A stretch of DNA of 64,000 nt from Labia minor (GCA_963082975.1 OY720345.1:2617001-2681000); one strand, 5' to 3'. Positions 24,291 through 36,724 are shown, numbered from the stretch's first letter. Notes: a model not told the origin generated them from the letters alone. Numbers and translations are program-made.

Positions 24291-24456
24291 TCTTATTATA
24301 TTAGCAAAAAGAAAAATATATTATAAATTTGTATTTCTTAAATATTAAAATGCTCTAAGTATTTTTTTTTTTTTTTTTAAATTCACATTTCACATTTTAT
24401 AAAGCAAAATAGCTCCTAATTGGTTTCAGCTTTGGGAAAAATTATATATATTAGTT
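24291..24456 (+). mobile_element. HelB 5'-end fragment
   Basis: It starts TCTTATTATATTAGCAAAAA after an A, then keeps a version of the body (TTGGTTTCAGC) before joining a Helentron-like fragment. It is degenerate and truncated. Confidence 0.5.
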
Positions 24457-24570
24457 TTTTTACAATCTCACCAGAGTATTGCGATCACGAAAATTTTCGA
24501 TGTTGAGATTTTGATGTTTTTATACGTTTTGAAGGTTCCTGAATCATTTTCATTAAGGTTGAGAAAAATG

Positions 24571-24629
<59 letters not shown>

Positions 24630-24632
24630 AAA
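24457..24632 (+). mobile_element. Helentron-like 5' fragment ending in a microsatellite
   Basis: It begins with a mutated subterminal repeat (ACAATCTCACC), keeps ATTTTGATGTTTTTATACG and AAGGTTGAGAAAAATGTCTG, then runs into an expanded (AT)n(GT)n tract at 24,577-24,630, where similarity stops. The microsatellite sits where full-length copies also have one. Confidence 0.65.
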
Positions 24633-24789
24633 TATGTTTTTAAATAATAATTAAAATTTGTATTATTATTTTGGTCAAATAATTAAATCAAATTTCGTAG
24701 CTTTTTAGTTCATCCACTTTTACTCTTAATTTATTTTTCTCTTTAATTCTAGTTGTAATATTCTTTGATATATATATATATATATCGTT

Positions 24790-24991
24790 TAGGGTAAACG
24801 TACCAGTAGTTGACCATTTGGTAAATTTTTGATTAAAATAAGCTTTCATTGTTAAGCAATCCGGAAGAGGCTCTTTTTGATATTTTTAGATATCTCGCGC
24901 TTAATTTGAAATTAAAAAGCTTATTTTGATAAAAAATTTATCAAATGATGAATTACTGGTATAGTGGTCAACTACTGGTATGTTTACCCTA
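24790..24991. mobile_element. pogo-like MITE, about 200 bp
   Basis: The terminal inverted repeats begin GGGTAAACGTACCAGTAGTT on the left and GGGTAAACATACCAGTAGTT on the right (minus-strand reading), with one mismatch in 24. Each is flanked by TA, which fits a TA target-site duplication as in Tc1/mariner/pogo elements. The termini share GGGT and the block CCAGTAGTTGA with the 1.8-kb element at 42,017-43,825. It has no coding capacity. Confidence 0.75.
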
Positions 24992-25499
24992 TATTCAAAT
25001 AGAAATTGAGAATATTGAATTATAAACATTTTATAAAAAATTTCTAGATAATCTTTGACTCCTGACGTTAAGCAACTAATATCATTGTCAATAACCAAGT
25101 GAAAAAAAAACCGATCCAATAAATTACTTTATGTGTTAAACCATTTCCAATTAAATATCATATCCTCTTTCATTAAAGCATGGTATATATTTTTTAACAA
25201 ATTTTATTAGTGTGAAAAATCTACAAAACAAAACAAACAATAAAACATAACAATAACATTTCTTATAGGGCTATAGGCTATTGGTATACGAAAAATATTG
25301 TGTTCAAAGAACTTTTTAATTAATTGCTGCAAACCATTATAAATTAAGTTTAAAACTGAAATTGCAAACACCGTTTGCAACGGGTTCGACTATTTCTTAG
25401 TATTTCCTAAAACAAACTAAGCAATATTATTTATATTTAAATTTATATTTTGAAAGATAGTTCAATTTGCAAATTTGAGTCAAAATGAAAACCCAAATG
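24992..25499. other. A+T-rich spacer, no gene recognised
   Basis: No ORF or family match was seen. A patch at 25,340-25,420 holds ACACCGTTTGCAACGGGTTC, a small imperfect palindrome of unknown meaning. Confidence 0.4.
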
Positions 25500-25624
25500 A
25501 AATAAATAAATATACTGATTGAATTAAAATGAATTAAAACCTTTCGCATACAGACTTTCAACAAATTACTATGAGCCCTCTGTCTATCTTCCCAGAGCGC
25601 CTGGGGCGCTCTGGGAAAAACTAA
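25500..25624 (+). mobile_element. HelA-related 3' end with variant hairpin
   Basis: It shares with HelA the segment before the terminus (AAACCTTTCGCATACAGACT, TTTCAAC) and then has an 11-bp perfect hairpin at 25,591-25,615: CCCAGAGCGCC, loop TGG, GGCGCTCTGGG. The following bases are AAAAACTAATG rather than GCAGCTAG. It is probably a diverged subfamily or a 3' relic; no matching 5' end was found. Confidence 0.55.
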
Positions 25625-28487
25625 TGTATATATAAATCCTCTTACATCTTATATATAGTAGATATTTTAAATTTAGGTCTATACAACGTAGACTAGCAAC
25701 GTTTAACTTTGCGATAGGCAACCAAACAACCATTCTATTTGACTAACATATTCAGAAGGTGGAGGGAAACTTTTTAAAGCAAGAAGAATGTAAAACTGTC
25801 AATTGAAATTAAAAAAAAAATTAATTATTTTAATTTTTATTCACATATTAATTATAATAATTACAATGTTTAAAAAAAATCCAGGAATTTCGAACGAAAT
25901 TTCTATCTTAATTTTAAATTGTTTTAAATAAATGTTGAAAATGTTAATTCGTGTAGCATATTTCCAAGACAAGATATTTAAAAAGTGAAAGTTTACAAAA
26001 TTGTAATCTTTAAGAATAATTACAGAATTACAGAATTACGAGTATTTTGAAAATTAATGCGCCCATTTTTGCTTATTATAAAATATGAACGATGGATGAT
26101 CAATCCCTTTGCAAAGAAAATGATGAATCTTATAATATTCTAATGGAGATGTAAATTTAAAAATAAATAAATAAATAAATAATCCAACTCTTCGTTTTTA
26201 TATTTGGTTTTATGCAACTAATTTATCAAGAGTACTTTTCAAAAAAAATTTCTATACATCTAGTAAGAAGAGAGTATAAGCGTTATCAATCGAAGCAGCA
26301 ATGTTATTTGCATGTAATTCGTATATAAAGGAAAGGGGCATTAATGCAAAGTAATATCAGGACTGGCGACAGCACCTGCACCCTTCGCGCCCGGGTTATT
26401 GGTTTAGTTGTGAGACGTCACCAACGGAATTTAGAACAGCCCCGCTTACACTCCCCCCTTCCCAGTTACAAAGACGTGTACCGCTCATTAAAAAACACAG
26501 CAAGCTACTTGCTCTTTCAGGGTGACCATTACTTGTTCTTAGAGAAGCTCGCCTACACAATTATCCTTCCCGGCTAAAACATTATTATTTTTTTTTTTTC
26601 TTTGTTTTCCTCTTTATTTTTATTTCAACATTGAAATTAAATGAATCATAAGTAAAGTCTTGATTACTATTATTATTATTATTATTATTCAAGATTAATT
26701 AATATATAAGAAAGAAAATAATAATATAATAAACATGCTAAAATAATTGTAAATAAATGCATGGAACTAAGAAAATAAATGAAATTGTCATTATCTAGTA
26801 CAAATAAAGATACCGATATATAGATATCGATATATTTCTTTTGAAAGATTTCTCTTGCTTTCTTTTCTTATAAAAATAAAAAGATTATCATTAGAAAATC
26901 TTCTTCTTTGCATATTTTTTATTGAAATTGTTGATGAAATCCTCTTCCTGGTTAGTCAATCAAAACATTCCATGGTGGTAATGTCTCTTCGATGTTTGAT
27001 AGGAAACTTGACATGTTTTATTGTGCCCCCATTTATGATAGAAAATTAATTAACCATCAATACTGGTGTGTAAACAATAACATACATATAAGTAAACTTT
27101 ATCATTATAATTAGAAATGATTTTTTTATTCATTTATTTTACCTATATATGGTATTATATATATATATATATATCTAAATATATTATATAATTAGATTAT
27201 GGCAATACACTTTAATATGTATTATTAAAGATTAAAGTGATTAATGATTATTAATTTCTTCGTTTTGACACCTATATTATTTTATAGTTCAATTTATGTA
27301 CTGTCTACTATTACTTAACAAACCTTATACCCTCATTTTACTTATACTTTTATGAAAATAGAATTTATATATATATATAATTAACTTATTCACATATAAA
27401 AATATATAAAATATTTACTATTCGTATATAAAAGGAATGAGTGAGAGTTATTCGGATATTTATTTTTAATAATTACAATATCCTTACACGTAATTACAAT
27501 ATTAACAATTTTATAATAAGTTGTAATTAAAATTTGTATTTATTAAAATCTGAAATTATCTTTAAAATAGAATTCCTTTCAAATGAAATAAAATCAAACA
27601 AAGGCGTTTGTTTGTTTGTGTTTGTGTTTTTTTTTCTTCTTTTGAATCCTAAATACTCCAAGTAATTTTTTATTGGCATGTTTTACCAAAAGCTAAAAGG
27701 GCTTTAAGTAATCTTAAATAGCATGAATTTGAAGAACCATTTGTTTCATGAGATTTTTTACAAAAAGTATACCATCGCTTTTGTCATGTTACTCGTTTAA
27801 TTGAATTTTCTTTAAATTATTTATTTATTTTTTTTTATTTACCAACAATTTTGTTTTAACTCTTTTCGCGTTTAAACATGTTTTAAGCTAAGCAAAGAAC
27901 TGTTTTTTTCAATTGCCTTATCTTCTTTTGATCTCTAATGTGTTTTAATTTTCATCGTTTAATTAAAATTAAAGCAAATTTATTAAAAATAATATTCATA
28001 CCCTTTGGATATTTATATATATATGAAAATTCAAATTGTGTAATGTTCCTAATAGTATTGGTTTTTATTAAGATTGAAGAAATTGAAAAGTGTAATGAGT
28101 GTGTGTCTATAAAAGTAAATAGGATGAGATGAAACTATAGCTGGATTTTTTTGAACTTAAAAATAAATGAAAATTCATTTTTAATGATATTTAATGCATG
28201 TAAGTAACGATTTTATTAATTTAACAAGTTGTTGTTAATATATTTATCTACACTTTGCTTTGATAACAGACCATCATAGAAACTAATCGTAAAGTCACTG
28301 AGGTTAAAGTCTTTACAGTTGGTATATACACTTACATTAGATGTGTGATAGAAACGTCTGCCTCCCACCCCACACCCCACCCGAGTTTTACATTCAATTC
28401 AATCTGTGAGATGTTGGTTGGTTGGTTGGTTGGTTGCTTGGTTGAAGGAACAAAATGAAGTGGCGATCCTACACAACAGTTATACGG

Positions 28488-28524
<37 letters not shown>

Positions 28525-28746
28525 TAGATGTCTCGCCAATGACCTTTAACGCAACGTCTTTATTTCTAACTAACAAGAACTTTCTCTCATCTGTTTATAA
28601 ATTTTATATTATATTCAATCCATTTATTTTAATTGATTTTCCTAATGCTAATTTAATTATTTATACTTATACTTCATACTTATATATTTTTTCAATAGAT
28701 ACTCGTATTAAAAAATATACTAATAAATATTAAACCTAGGGATTAA
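25625..28746. other. spacer with microsatellites and one unexplained complex patch
   Basis: The most complex part is 26,270-26,580. It has a TATATAAAGG sequence at about 26,323 and an open frame at 26,344-26,577 (77 codons, rich in R and L, no known similarity). The ATG lies only about 14 bp past the TATA-like site, too close for normal use. Microsatellites include ATT near 26,670, GGTT at 28,413-28,436 and ACTT at 28,488-28,524. No gene is supported. Confidence 0.5.
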
Positions 28747-29079
28747 TCTATATATTTAATACGATAGTGTCCGTCTGTACGCAAAAAACTCCAGAGCCTA
28801 AACTACAAGGAGTAAGGTAACCAAATTTTTCTGAGGTGAAGGGTACCTCAAATGAGATGAAAAATAAAAAAGAAATTAGAATCTTAGGTAACTCCTAAGC
28901 TGAGCTGCGGGTGTTCCATTTTCCAGAAATATATATAAAGGAGAGTGTTTGTATGTATGTAATTTGTTTACTTTTTTGCTGTCATAGAAACAGATATATA
29001 TATATATATATATATAATTAGAACCTCTCTCTCTTCCTCCATTTAAAATTTTAAAAAATGGAGTGTTCTAGCCAAATTA

Positions 29080-30010
29080 AGAAATTTAAATTCCTTATGC
29101 AACATTGATAGGTAAATGAATTGGACTGGAAGAGGAGACATGTGATTAGAGAAATTGGGGAAGAATCAACCGAAATGTAATTAAACAAAAAAATTCAAGA
29201 ATTATGATACCGATACGACTTACATACAATTAACATACAAAATGTAGAATTTGAAAAAGTATAAATATTTAAATACTTAAGATCTCTAATCACGAAGGAT
29301 AATAATATTCGAGAAGAATTTAAATCGACGTTGTAATTGAATAACGCCTGTTATTATGCAGTAAAGGGGCTTATCTCATCAAAGAGGATCAAAATTAAAA
29401 TATATAAAACAATTATTTTTCATGTTGATCGATGACTAGGGTGACCATATTTCGAAAACACCAAACCGGGACAAACGGTATACCTTTTTATTTAGAACTA
29501 AATTGAAAAAATTTTGAAAAAAAATTACGAAATGTCCTAAATATTGTAAAAACAGTAGGGTGTCCCGAAGACATTTTTGGGACAGAGCACCTAAAGACGG
29601 GACGTTTGGTCACCATATCGATGACTCTGGGAGACGAGAGTAGATTTAGAGTATTTGTGAGATTAATATTGTTCGCAGCATTTATAGGCCAAAAGAAGAT
29701 GAGGTCACAGGGGGATGGCGGAGATGGCATAACGAGAAATAATGTCCAGATATAGTTAAGGTTATAAAATCAAGAAGGCTGGGATGGGAAGGGGACGTGG
29801 TTGGAATTGGAGAAACTAGAAATTAGGAGAAACCGATTGGGAAACATCCGGTGGAAGACCAAGGACCAAGGTGGGTGGACAATGAAGGAAGGGACATGGG
29901 AGAGATGGGACAGGGTAGGATTTGGTTGTAGCTCAGGATAGGGACGCTTAGAGAAATGTGGATGCTGCGGCTAAGAACTTTCGAAAACTGTAGAGACACA
30001 GAGTTAGATA
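29080..30010 (+). pseudogene. LINE reverse-transcriptase C-terminal fragment (in HelA)
   Basis: The translated order is the same as in other LINE tails in this window. A KYLRSL-like segment at about 29,270 leads into SGNARLLLC-like residues, then an LGDESR equivalent (29,630-29,645) directly after the MITE. A GWRRWHNEK block near 29,712-29,735 and SRRLGWEGDVVGI near 29,770-29,810 follow, then RWVDNEGRDMGEMGQG near 29,870-29,925. It ends just before a run encoding FRKL-stop. Multiple frame changes are present. It cannot encode a working RT. Confidence 0.7.
29437..29617. mobile_element. hAT-like MITE, 181 bp
   Basis: The ends read TAGGGTGACCA on the left and TATGGTGACCA on the right (minus-strand reading). 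The flanks are an exact 8-bp direct repeat, TCGATGAC, at 29,429-29,436 and 29,618-29,625, the duplication length of the hAT superfamily. Removing the element and one repeat restores the LINE frame across the site, so the insertion postdates LINE capture. It has no coding capacity. Confidence 0.85.
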
Positions 30011-30227
30011 AATACAATAATAATATATAATTAATTTACTGATTAAATTAAAATATATTTTACAAGAAAACAAATAAATGTCTTATCTACTTATACTGAT
30101 TGAAACAAAATGGATGAAAACCTTTTACATACAAACTTTCAACCAAATACTATGTATCACTCGGGGGTACAGGGGGCGGAGCCCCCGTCTAGGTGTGAAA
30201 AGCGCCGAAGGCGCTCGGAGCAGCTAG

Positions 30228-31219
30228 TATTATTTTAATAAGGGTTTAGAAATTTTTGAAAATTATTTTTTTTTTATTTTTGTTTTTAAATTTTTATAAC
30301 ATAAAACTGAAAAATTGAGACTAGGGAATTTTGAATAATTTTACAAGGAATTTTCTCTCATTTTTTATTAATACTCGTAGAAACAATTATTTTTTAAATT
30401 ATATTCATAATTATTAGGAATATAGGAAAATATATTACAATACCTATATACTTAATTGTTTTTTTTTTTTTTTTTTGATAAAGAATGGAAGTATCTATCT
30501 TTCTATTATGTATGCTCATTCTCATTTTCAATTTCTATTTAAACTTTTCTATTATATTTTTCTTGTTCATAGAATAAAAATAAATACTTAAATAAAAAAA
30601 AATGCTATAATTGTATATTATATTGCAATATCAATCAAAGTTTATTTAGTTCAGTTAGTTGAATTAATCAAAAAATAAATGAATACATTAATTAGTTGAT
30701 TTTTTAAGTATAGACGAACACAAGTAGAGCCAGCTTAGATTCCCAAGTGATACTAGAATTTACTTAGCAGACAGGATGATCTCTTGTTTATGTTTCGAAG
30801 AGACATAAATAATTAATTTGCACGACACTTTCTTAAGACATTGTTTAGAACATCAAGTAATTTGAGACGAAAATACCAAGAATTATCTTAACATGATATT
30901 CCAGAGGGATTAAACACATCTCAAGAACTGAATAATCATCCTTTTTGCCAACCAATGATGATTTTATCATTCTCTAAAACAGAAAATCAAAAATTAATTG
31001 TATTATTTTTTACTTTCATTGAAAAATAAATCTTAGAAAAGTTGAAATTTATATGAGATACTCTGTTGTATGTTAAGAATCCAATCGTTATAATTAAATT
31101 ATAATTTATAAATTCAATTTACATAGAATGAAAAAAAAACGATTTATTTTTTATTTATTTATTCCAAATATAAGATTTTTTTTTAAATTAAATTTAAAAA
31201 TCTAAATTTCTTTTATAAA
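30228..31219. other. A+T-rich spacer, no gene recognised
   Basis: The patch at 30,710-30,990 is more complex but gives no recognisable protein and no match to repeats in this window. The rest is A+T-rich. Confidence 0.5.
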
Positions 31220-32115
31220 TATTAGTTCCTTGAACACCGAACTATCGCTCGACCCTTTAAAAAATATTGATATACAATTCTTTAATTATTATTGATTAAA
31301 ATTATTAAATGTTACATCATTGCATCCTTCTGATTAAAATGAATGGACCGGGGTGGAATGGGGTTCTCAATAATAATAAATAATAAAATTATGTATGTTA
31401 AGAATCCAAACGTTATAATTAAATTAATTAAGTTGAACTAATAAAAATTCATAAGAATTAACAAAATATTAAATGACAAAACAGATTAAAAAATTACAAA
31501 TATTCTAGAGAAAAAAATATTAAAATGTATAATAACTAAATAATAAAATAAATATTAATTAAATTAATATTATTAAAGGAACAGGAATTAGAAAATTATT
31601 TATTTATGCTTTTCTATTTGATTATTAATAATATTAGATCATATTTATTCAATAATTTATTTTGAATAAGATATTCTTTAATTATCATTTTATATGAATA
31701 TTAATTGTTTTTAAAATATCATAAATAATATGTATAATATATTTTCAACGATAATTTATATACTTACAAGTTTGCAAGACAAATAAAATAACTTTTAGAT
31801 TTTTTTTGGTGAAAGATTAATAAATATATTTCGTAATTTGATTCTAAAATATTATTAAAATAAATATTTTTAATTTGATTTCGAAATTAAATAAAAAAAA
31901 TTTTAAAATATTTTAAATATAAAAAAATATTAATACATTAACTCTTAAAAAAGAATGGCAAGAGGCAAATTTCAATGTGGATGACGTCATATAAATTTAA
32001 AATAAGAAAAAACTAATGAAGATGATTTTTCCCGAGGCTGAAACCAATACAGATCGATTTATCTTTATAAATATTATCTATGGTGTGAATTTCAAAAATG
32101 AATGGTTTTATGAAA
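31220..32115 (-). mobile_element. HelB fragment, diverged copy
   Basis: The subterminal 3' part (ACCGAACTATCGCTCGACCC, then the ATTAAATGTTACATCATTGC block) lies at 31,230-31,375. The body continues, on the minus strand, as TTGAAATTCACACCATAGAT at about 32,077-32,096 with the GATGACGTCA motif near 31,980. Both termini are missing or too diverged to place. Confidence 0.6.
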
Positions 32116-32651
32116 TTGTCACTTGTCCTTCACTGAATGACAAATTTAATTAAGATAATTTATAAAATTCATATTGAGTTAAAAAAAAAAAAAAAATTAT
32201 AATTATAATTCTACGAGTATCTATGGTAAATGAATCCATACAGAATAGATAAATCAATCAATTATTGTGTTATGCATTTAGGAGGTTTGAATTCGATTAG
32301 TGAAAATATATTTCATAATTGAAATCAAACAAAATAAATTTAGTGTATACTCGTATGTTGAGTTGAACTAATGGGAATTTAATAAATGTTTAATAGTCAT
32401 ACAATTGAAAATAGTTTCCAATGAGATGGACAAACAGTTAATTAAGCAAGTAGAAGATTTTTTAGCCATTATTTTATAATTGATAATAATTTAGAAAATT
32501 ATAAAATTATCATCATAAACTACATTATATAATTATATGAATCAAAAGTTTAATAAATTTTTTTAATGAATATTAAATCTATATTTAATGAATTTAACAT
32601 TGAAGCCATATGTAAAAGACAAGAATTTATATAAATAATCAATTTATTAAT
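32116..32651. other. A+T-rich spacer, no gene recognised
   Basis: Only A+T-rich sequence with homopolymer runs. No ORF, repeat terminus or shared block was found. Confidence 0.5.
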
Positions 32652-33072
32652 ATTTACTAACTCGTCATAGATAGTATTGTTATTACAAAGATTTTGATGT
32701 TTCTATACGTTTTGAAGATCCCTGTGTCATTTTCACTAAGGTTGAGAAAAATGTCTCTCTCTCTCTTCCTCTGTGTGTGTGTGTGTGTGTTTTTCACATG
32801 ATTAAAAATTGTATAAAACTGCTATTAGTATAGAATTTCAGCTTGTATGAATCGTTGAAAGTACCGGAATTAATTTTTAACACTACAAATCTCATGCACA
32901 AACACGTGACGTGGTGCCATCAACAAAGAGTCAATCATGCGCTGATTTAATAAATATTATTTATTAATTTTAATTTAGAATTTAGAATTAATTAAATTTA
33001 ATTTAAATATAATATATGTTATGTTAATTAATCCAATTCAAATTTGCGAGATAGTCGAGTGGAGACACTCCA
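32652..33072 (+). mobile_element. Helentron-like element, internally deleted
   Basis: The 5' end is mutated (ACTAACTCGTCATAGATAGT). A CT/GT microsatellite lies at about 32,753-32,790. The 3' part is well kept: ACACGTGACGTGGTGCCATC, then the A/T block, then TGCGAGATAGTCGAGTGGAG and ACACTCC. About 200 bp of the middle, including the GGTTTGAGCTAGAAT segment, is missing. Confidence 0.7.
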
Positions 33073-33399
33073 GATTTTTTGAAATAAATTTATTAATAAA
33101 CTATTACATAGATTAAATTAAATTCGATTCATATTCTATATTAATTTAGATATCATTATATTATATTAAAATTATGGATTCGTATGAAATTAGAATGGTA
33201 TATTTTAGTAGTAGTAATATTAGTAATAAATTGGGAAAAACAAATAGAGGTGTGGGTAAGTGCATCATTTATTGCTAAATATCTAACTTTCAAGGGTTGA
33301 ATCATTTTTTTTTTTTTTAGTTTATAATTATTTTTAAAATAAATAATCTTATCTTATTATGCTAGCTAAAATTGTATATATCTATCTATCTATCTATCT

Positions 33400-33614
33400 A
33401 TAGGGTTTCGAAATAAAACACTATGTTGAGATATAGAAATATTTATTTATCGCAATTGTATGTGAGCAAGTTGAACTGAGGCAGCTGAATGACTTGTGAC
33501 GACGAGATCTCTTGTCTAAGTCCCGCGCGAAGCTGGCACACAAAACATTTTTGGAAAGTCACGTGAGTCGTCATATGTGGTCTATGTCGTGTGTGTTTTG
33601 TGCTTGCTGCCACA
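33400..33614 (-). repeat. 3' LTR of the Ty3 element
   Basis: It is 215 bp and, by eye, identical to 37,483-37,697. On the minus strand it starts TGTGGCAGC and ends CGAAACCCTAT, so the 3' end is not the usual CA. An AATAAA signal (within GATAAATAAATATT) lies near its end, and TCAGTTCAAC could serve as an initiator. Confidence 0.9.
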
Positions 33615-33627
33615 CCAGCCCCCCGCG
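33615..33627 (-). other. polypurine tract of the Ty3 element
   Basis: On the minus strand a G-rich run, CGCGGGGGGCTGG, directly precedes the 3' LTR. This is the expected place and composition for plus-strand priming. Confidence 0.65.
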
Positions 33628-33652
33628 GAGAAAGAAGGGTCAGTAGGCCCTT

Positions 33653-36600
33653 CTAGGCCTTGTATGTTGTCGTGGGTTTCACACGCCGTCCACTGCGTGT
33701 GACGTAGTCTGTCATCGGTGTCGTTGTCCTGGTGGTGTCGGTGGTCGATACGTATGCCGGTTTCAGTCTGTCTATGGAGACGCGCGTGTCCGAGCCTTGG
33801 ACTCGGATCACGAACGTCTTCTCATCGCGTTTGATCACTTGGTGGGGGCCGGTGTAAGGAGGCTGCAGCGGCGCGCGTATCTTGTCGTCTCTTAGGAATA
33901 CGTGGGTGCAGGTTGCCAGGTCTTTGAATACAAAGACGGTTGGCTTCCTGTGGCTCGATGCTGGAGACGGGCGTAGGCGACGCATCTGCTGCTGTAGCCG
34001 TTCGATGAAGTCGGCGTGGGGTATCGTCTGCGCGTTCGTGGGTGGAGGGATGAGCATCTCACCGGGCAGGCGTAGCGGTTCGCCGTACACCAATTCGGCG
34101 GAGGTGGTCTTGAGGTCCTCCTTGAAGGCGCTGCGTATGCCGAGGAGGGCAACGGGCAGCGACTCCAGCCATGTGGTGCCGGGGTGGCACATGATGGCGG
34201 CCTTGAGTTGCCGGTGTAGACGCTCGACCATCCCGTTGGCGCAGGGGTGGTAGCCGGTGGTGCGCGACCTGCTGAAGCCGGTGCGGTTACCCAAAGCCTG
34301 GAAGAGCTGGCTCTCGAACTGGCGCCCCTGGTCGGTCGTGATGGTCTCGGGGACTCCGAACCGGGCGATCCAGCCGGCGAAGAGGGTAGTTGCGACTCTG
34401 TCGGCCGTGATGTTCTCGATGGGCCAGGCTTCCGGCCATCGTGAGAATCGGTCGATGGCTGTCAGGCAGAAACGATATGGGCCCGCGGTTGGTAGGGGGC
34501 CGATGATGTCGATGTGAATGTGCCTGAAGCGCTGGGTCGGGATCTCGAACGTGCTCGGTGGTGATGTGGTGTGCCGGCTCACCTTTGATCGTTGGCAGGG
34601 TAGGCATGTGCGTGTCCAGGTGTTACAGTCACGGCGCATGCCTGGCCAAACGAATCGTTCGGCGATGAGGCGCGTCGTCGCTCGTGCTCCTGGGTGGCTG
34701 AGGCCGTGTAGGCTGTCGAATATCTGGCGTCTGTAGCTGGCTGGGACGAAGGGTCTTGTCCGTGTCGTCGATGTGTCGCAGTAGAGGGTAACGTCAAGGC
34801 CGGGTGGCGTGATGTTCGTCAGTCGTAGGGAGGTCTCGCCGTTCAGGAGTCCTTGTAACTCCGTGTCGTTCGTCTGTGCTTGTGCTAGGTCGGCTAGGCT
34901 GGTGGTCGTTAGCTCGATGGTCTCGATTCGTGACAGAGCGTCGGCGACGACGTTATCGGCGCCGCTGACGTGCTCAATATCGGTGGTAAATTGTGCCACG
35001 AATGAGAGTTGGTTCAGTTGGACTGGCGGTAGGCGCTCGCGGTGCTCGGTGAACGCGGACGTGAGCGGCTTGTGGTCCGTGTATATCGTGCAGTGTTGCG
35101 CCTCGAGTATGTGGCGGAAGTGCTGCACGGCTTCGTAGACGGCAAGGAGTTCACGGTAGTAGGCGGGCCATCCAACGTGCTTGTCCGTGAGCTTCTTGGA
35201 AAAGAAAGCTAACGGTTGCCAACTGTCGCCGATACGTTGCTGTAGACTGGCGCCGATGGATGTCGCGGAGGCGTCGGTGAAGAGGCCGAGTCGTGCGTCC
35301 GGGGCGGGGTGCGCTAGCATGGTTGCCGTCGACAGGGCCTCTTTACAAGCCTCGAACGCTTGAGTGAGCGCTGACGACCAGGGGATTGGCTGAGAGCTTC
35401 GTAGCTTCGTCAAGGCGTCGTGGAGTGGGGCTTGGTGCGTGGCGGCGGAGGGGATGAAACGTCGATAGAAGTTTATGACTCCTAGGAAGCGGCGGAGGTC
35501 TTTAGCTGTTTTGGGTGGGGGGTAGCCTTGTAGGGCGGCGATACGGTCGGGAAGGGGGCGTGTCCCCTCGGCGCTGACCTCGTAGCCCAAGAATGTTACT
35601 TTGTCGGCGCCCAGGACGCTTTTGGGGGCGTTCACGATGATCCCGTGGTCGGACAGGCGTTGGAAAAGGGCGCGGAGGTGTTGCTTGTGCTCCTCTTCGG
35701 TGCGCGAGCATACAAGGATGTCATCGACGTAGGCGTAGGCGAACTCGAGTCCATTGATGACCTCGTCGATGAACCTTTGGAACGTCTGACCGGCGTTTCG
35801 GAGGCCGAACGACATGTATGGGAATTCATACATGCCGAACGGGGTCGTGATAGCCGTTTTAGGTACGTCGGCGGGATTCACTGGGATCTGTGTGTAAGCC
35901 TTCACCAAGTCAATGACTGAGAAGACTTTACAGTCCCTGATGTTCTGGTTGAAGTCATGAATGTGCCGCACCGGGTACCTGTCGGGGATCGTCCGTGCGT
36001 TGAGGGCCCTGTAGTCTCCACAGGGGCGCCAGTCATCGTTCTTTTTAGGGACCATCAGCAACGGCGAGGCCCAGGGGCTCTCGGATCGGCGTGCGATTCC
36101 GTCGCGCACCATCTCGTCGAAGATGGTTTTGGCAATGCGTAGTCGGTCCGGGGCGAGGCGACGTGGTCGACATGACGTTGGTGGTCCGGGCGTGGTCCGT
36201 ATGTGGTGGACGGTTGTGTGTAGTGGTCCACGTTGTACGCCGTCCGGTCGGGTTGCGAGTGGGTACTCGGCCAGGATGTCGAAGAATACGGACTCACCCG
36301 GGATCATCGTCTTGACGCTTGCTTGGCGCACTTTATTACTGGAGCCTGTGATGGAGAGGCCAGTCTCGCCGTCGATGAGCAGACTACGTCGGCAGTCTGG
36401 TAGCAGTCGGAAGTGCGCCAGGAAGTCCGAGCCGAGGATGGGGGTGGACACGTCGGCGACGACGAAGTTCCACTTGTATTTGTGGCGTAGGCCCAGGTCC
36501 AAGTGTAGCTGGATGTTGCCGTATGTTTTGATGGTGGTGTTGTTCGCGGCGCTGAGTTCGTACGTCGTCGCTGAACGGGGTCCGCAGACGCGGGAGCGGG

Positions 36601-36724
36601 GCCAGCAGGAAAGGTCGGACCCGGTGTCGACCAGGAAGCGTGTGCCCGTGTCGCGTGTACTGATGATCAGGCGGTGGGTGTTGGTAGTACCAGCGGCTGC
36701 CGCCTTCAGGCGCTGGTGTCGGTG
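33653..36724 (-). CDS. pol: Ty3 Pol: protease, RT, RNase H, integrase
   Basis: The frame is entered by a -1 shift from gag and encodes 1,023 residues after the shift. There is no ATG at its start; the first TTG in frame is at 36,502. Protease has the LVDTGSDLS motif (Asp codon near 36,628). Counting from the TTG, RT shows [10 protein letters not shown] at about 146-155, then [13 protein letters not shown], and the catalytic YVDD at 258-261. RNase H has FTD at about 408-410 and YTD near 475. Integrase has an H-H-C-C finger (H599, H603, C633, C636) and a D-D-E triad at about D665, D724 and E760, followed by a GPY/F-like YTGPHQV segment. No chromodomain is seen. The frame is open throughout. Several long plus-strand frames overlapping it are antisense shadows caused by its G+C-rich codons. 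Confidence 0.95.
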   Translation of the reverse strand, partial: HRHQRLKAAAAGTTNTHRLIISTRDTGTRFLVDTGSDLSCWPRSRVCGPRSATTYELSAANNTTIKTYGNIQLHLDLGLRHKYKWNFVVADVSTPILGSDFLAHFRLLPDCRRSLLIDGETGLSITGSSNKVRQASVKTMIPGESVFFDILAEYPLATRPDGVQRGPLHTTVHHIRTTPGPPTSCRPRRLAPDRLRIAKTIFDEMVRDGIARRSESPWASPLLMVPKKNDDWRPCGDYRALNARTIPDRYPVRHIHDFNQNIRDCKVFSVIDLVKAYTQIPVNPADVPKTAITTPFGMYEFPYMSFGLRNAGQTFQRFIDEVINGLEFAYAYVDDILVCSRTEEEHKQHLRALFQRLSDHGIIVNAPKSVLGADKVTFLGYEVSAEGTRPLPDRIAALQGYPPPKTAKDLRRFLGVINFYRRFIPSAATHQAPLHDALTKLRSSQPIPWSSALTQAFEACKEALSTATMLAHPAPDARLGLFTDASATSIGASLQQRIGDSWQPLAFFSKKLTDKHVGWPAYYRELLAVYEAVQHFRHILEAQHCTIYTDHKPLTSAFTEHRERLPPVQLNQLSFVAQFTTDIEHVSGADNVVADALSRIETIELTTTSLADLAQAQTNDTELQGLLNGETSLRLTNITPPGLDVTLYCDTSTTRTRPFVPASYRRQIFDSLHGLSHPGARATTRLIAERFVWPGMRRDCNTWTRTCLPCQRSKVSRHTTSPPSTFEIPTQRFRHIHIDIIGPLPTAGPYRFCLTAIDRFSRWPEAWPIENITADRVATTLFAGWIARFGVPETITTDQGRQFESQLFQALGNRTGFSRSRTTGYHPCANGMVERLHRQLKAAIMCHPGTTWLESLPVALLGIRSAFKEDLKTTSAELVYGEPLRLPGEMLIPPPTNAQTIPHADFIERLQQQMRRLRPSPASSHRKPTVFVFKDLATCTHVFLRDDKIRAPLQPPYTGPHQVIKRDEKTFVIRVQGSDTRVSIDRLKPAYVSTTDTTRTTTPMTDYVTRSGRRVKPTTTYKA

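Larger units (their letters stand above)
28747..30227 (+). mobile_element. HelA Helitron carrying LINE sequence
   Basis: It starts TCTATATATTTAATACGATA after an A and ends with the hairpin region AGCGCCGAAGGCGCTCGGAG plus CAGCTAG, followed by T. Most of the interior is a degenerate LINE RT tail (about 29,080-30,010), itself split by a 181-bp hAT-like MITE (29,437-29,617). The last ~450 bp, LINE tail plus terminus, run in parallel with the last part of the copy at 52,182-55,492. That shows the LINE piece travels with the Helitron. A second 5'-like segment near 28,930 (ATATATATAAAGGAGAGTG) could mean the element is a composite. Confidence 0.8.
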
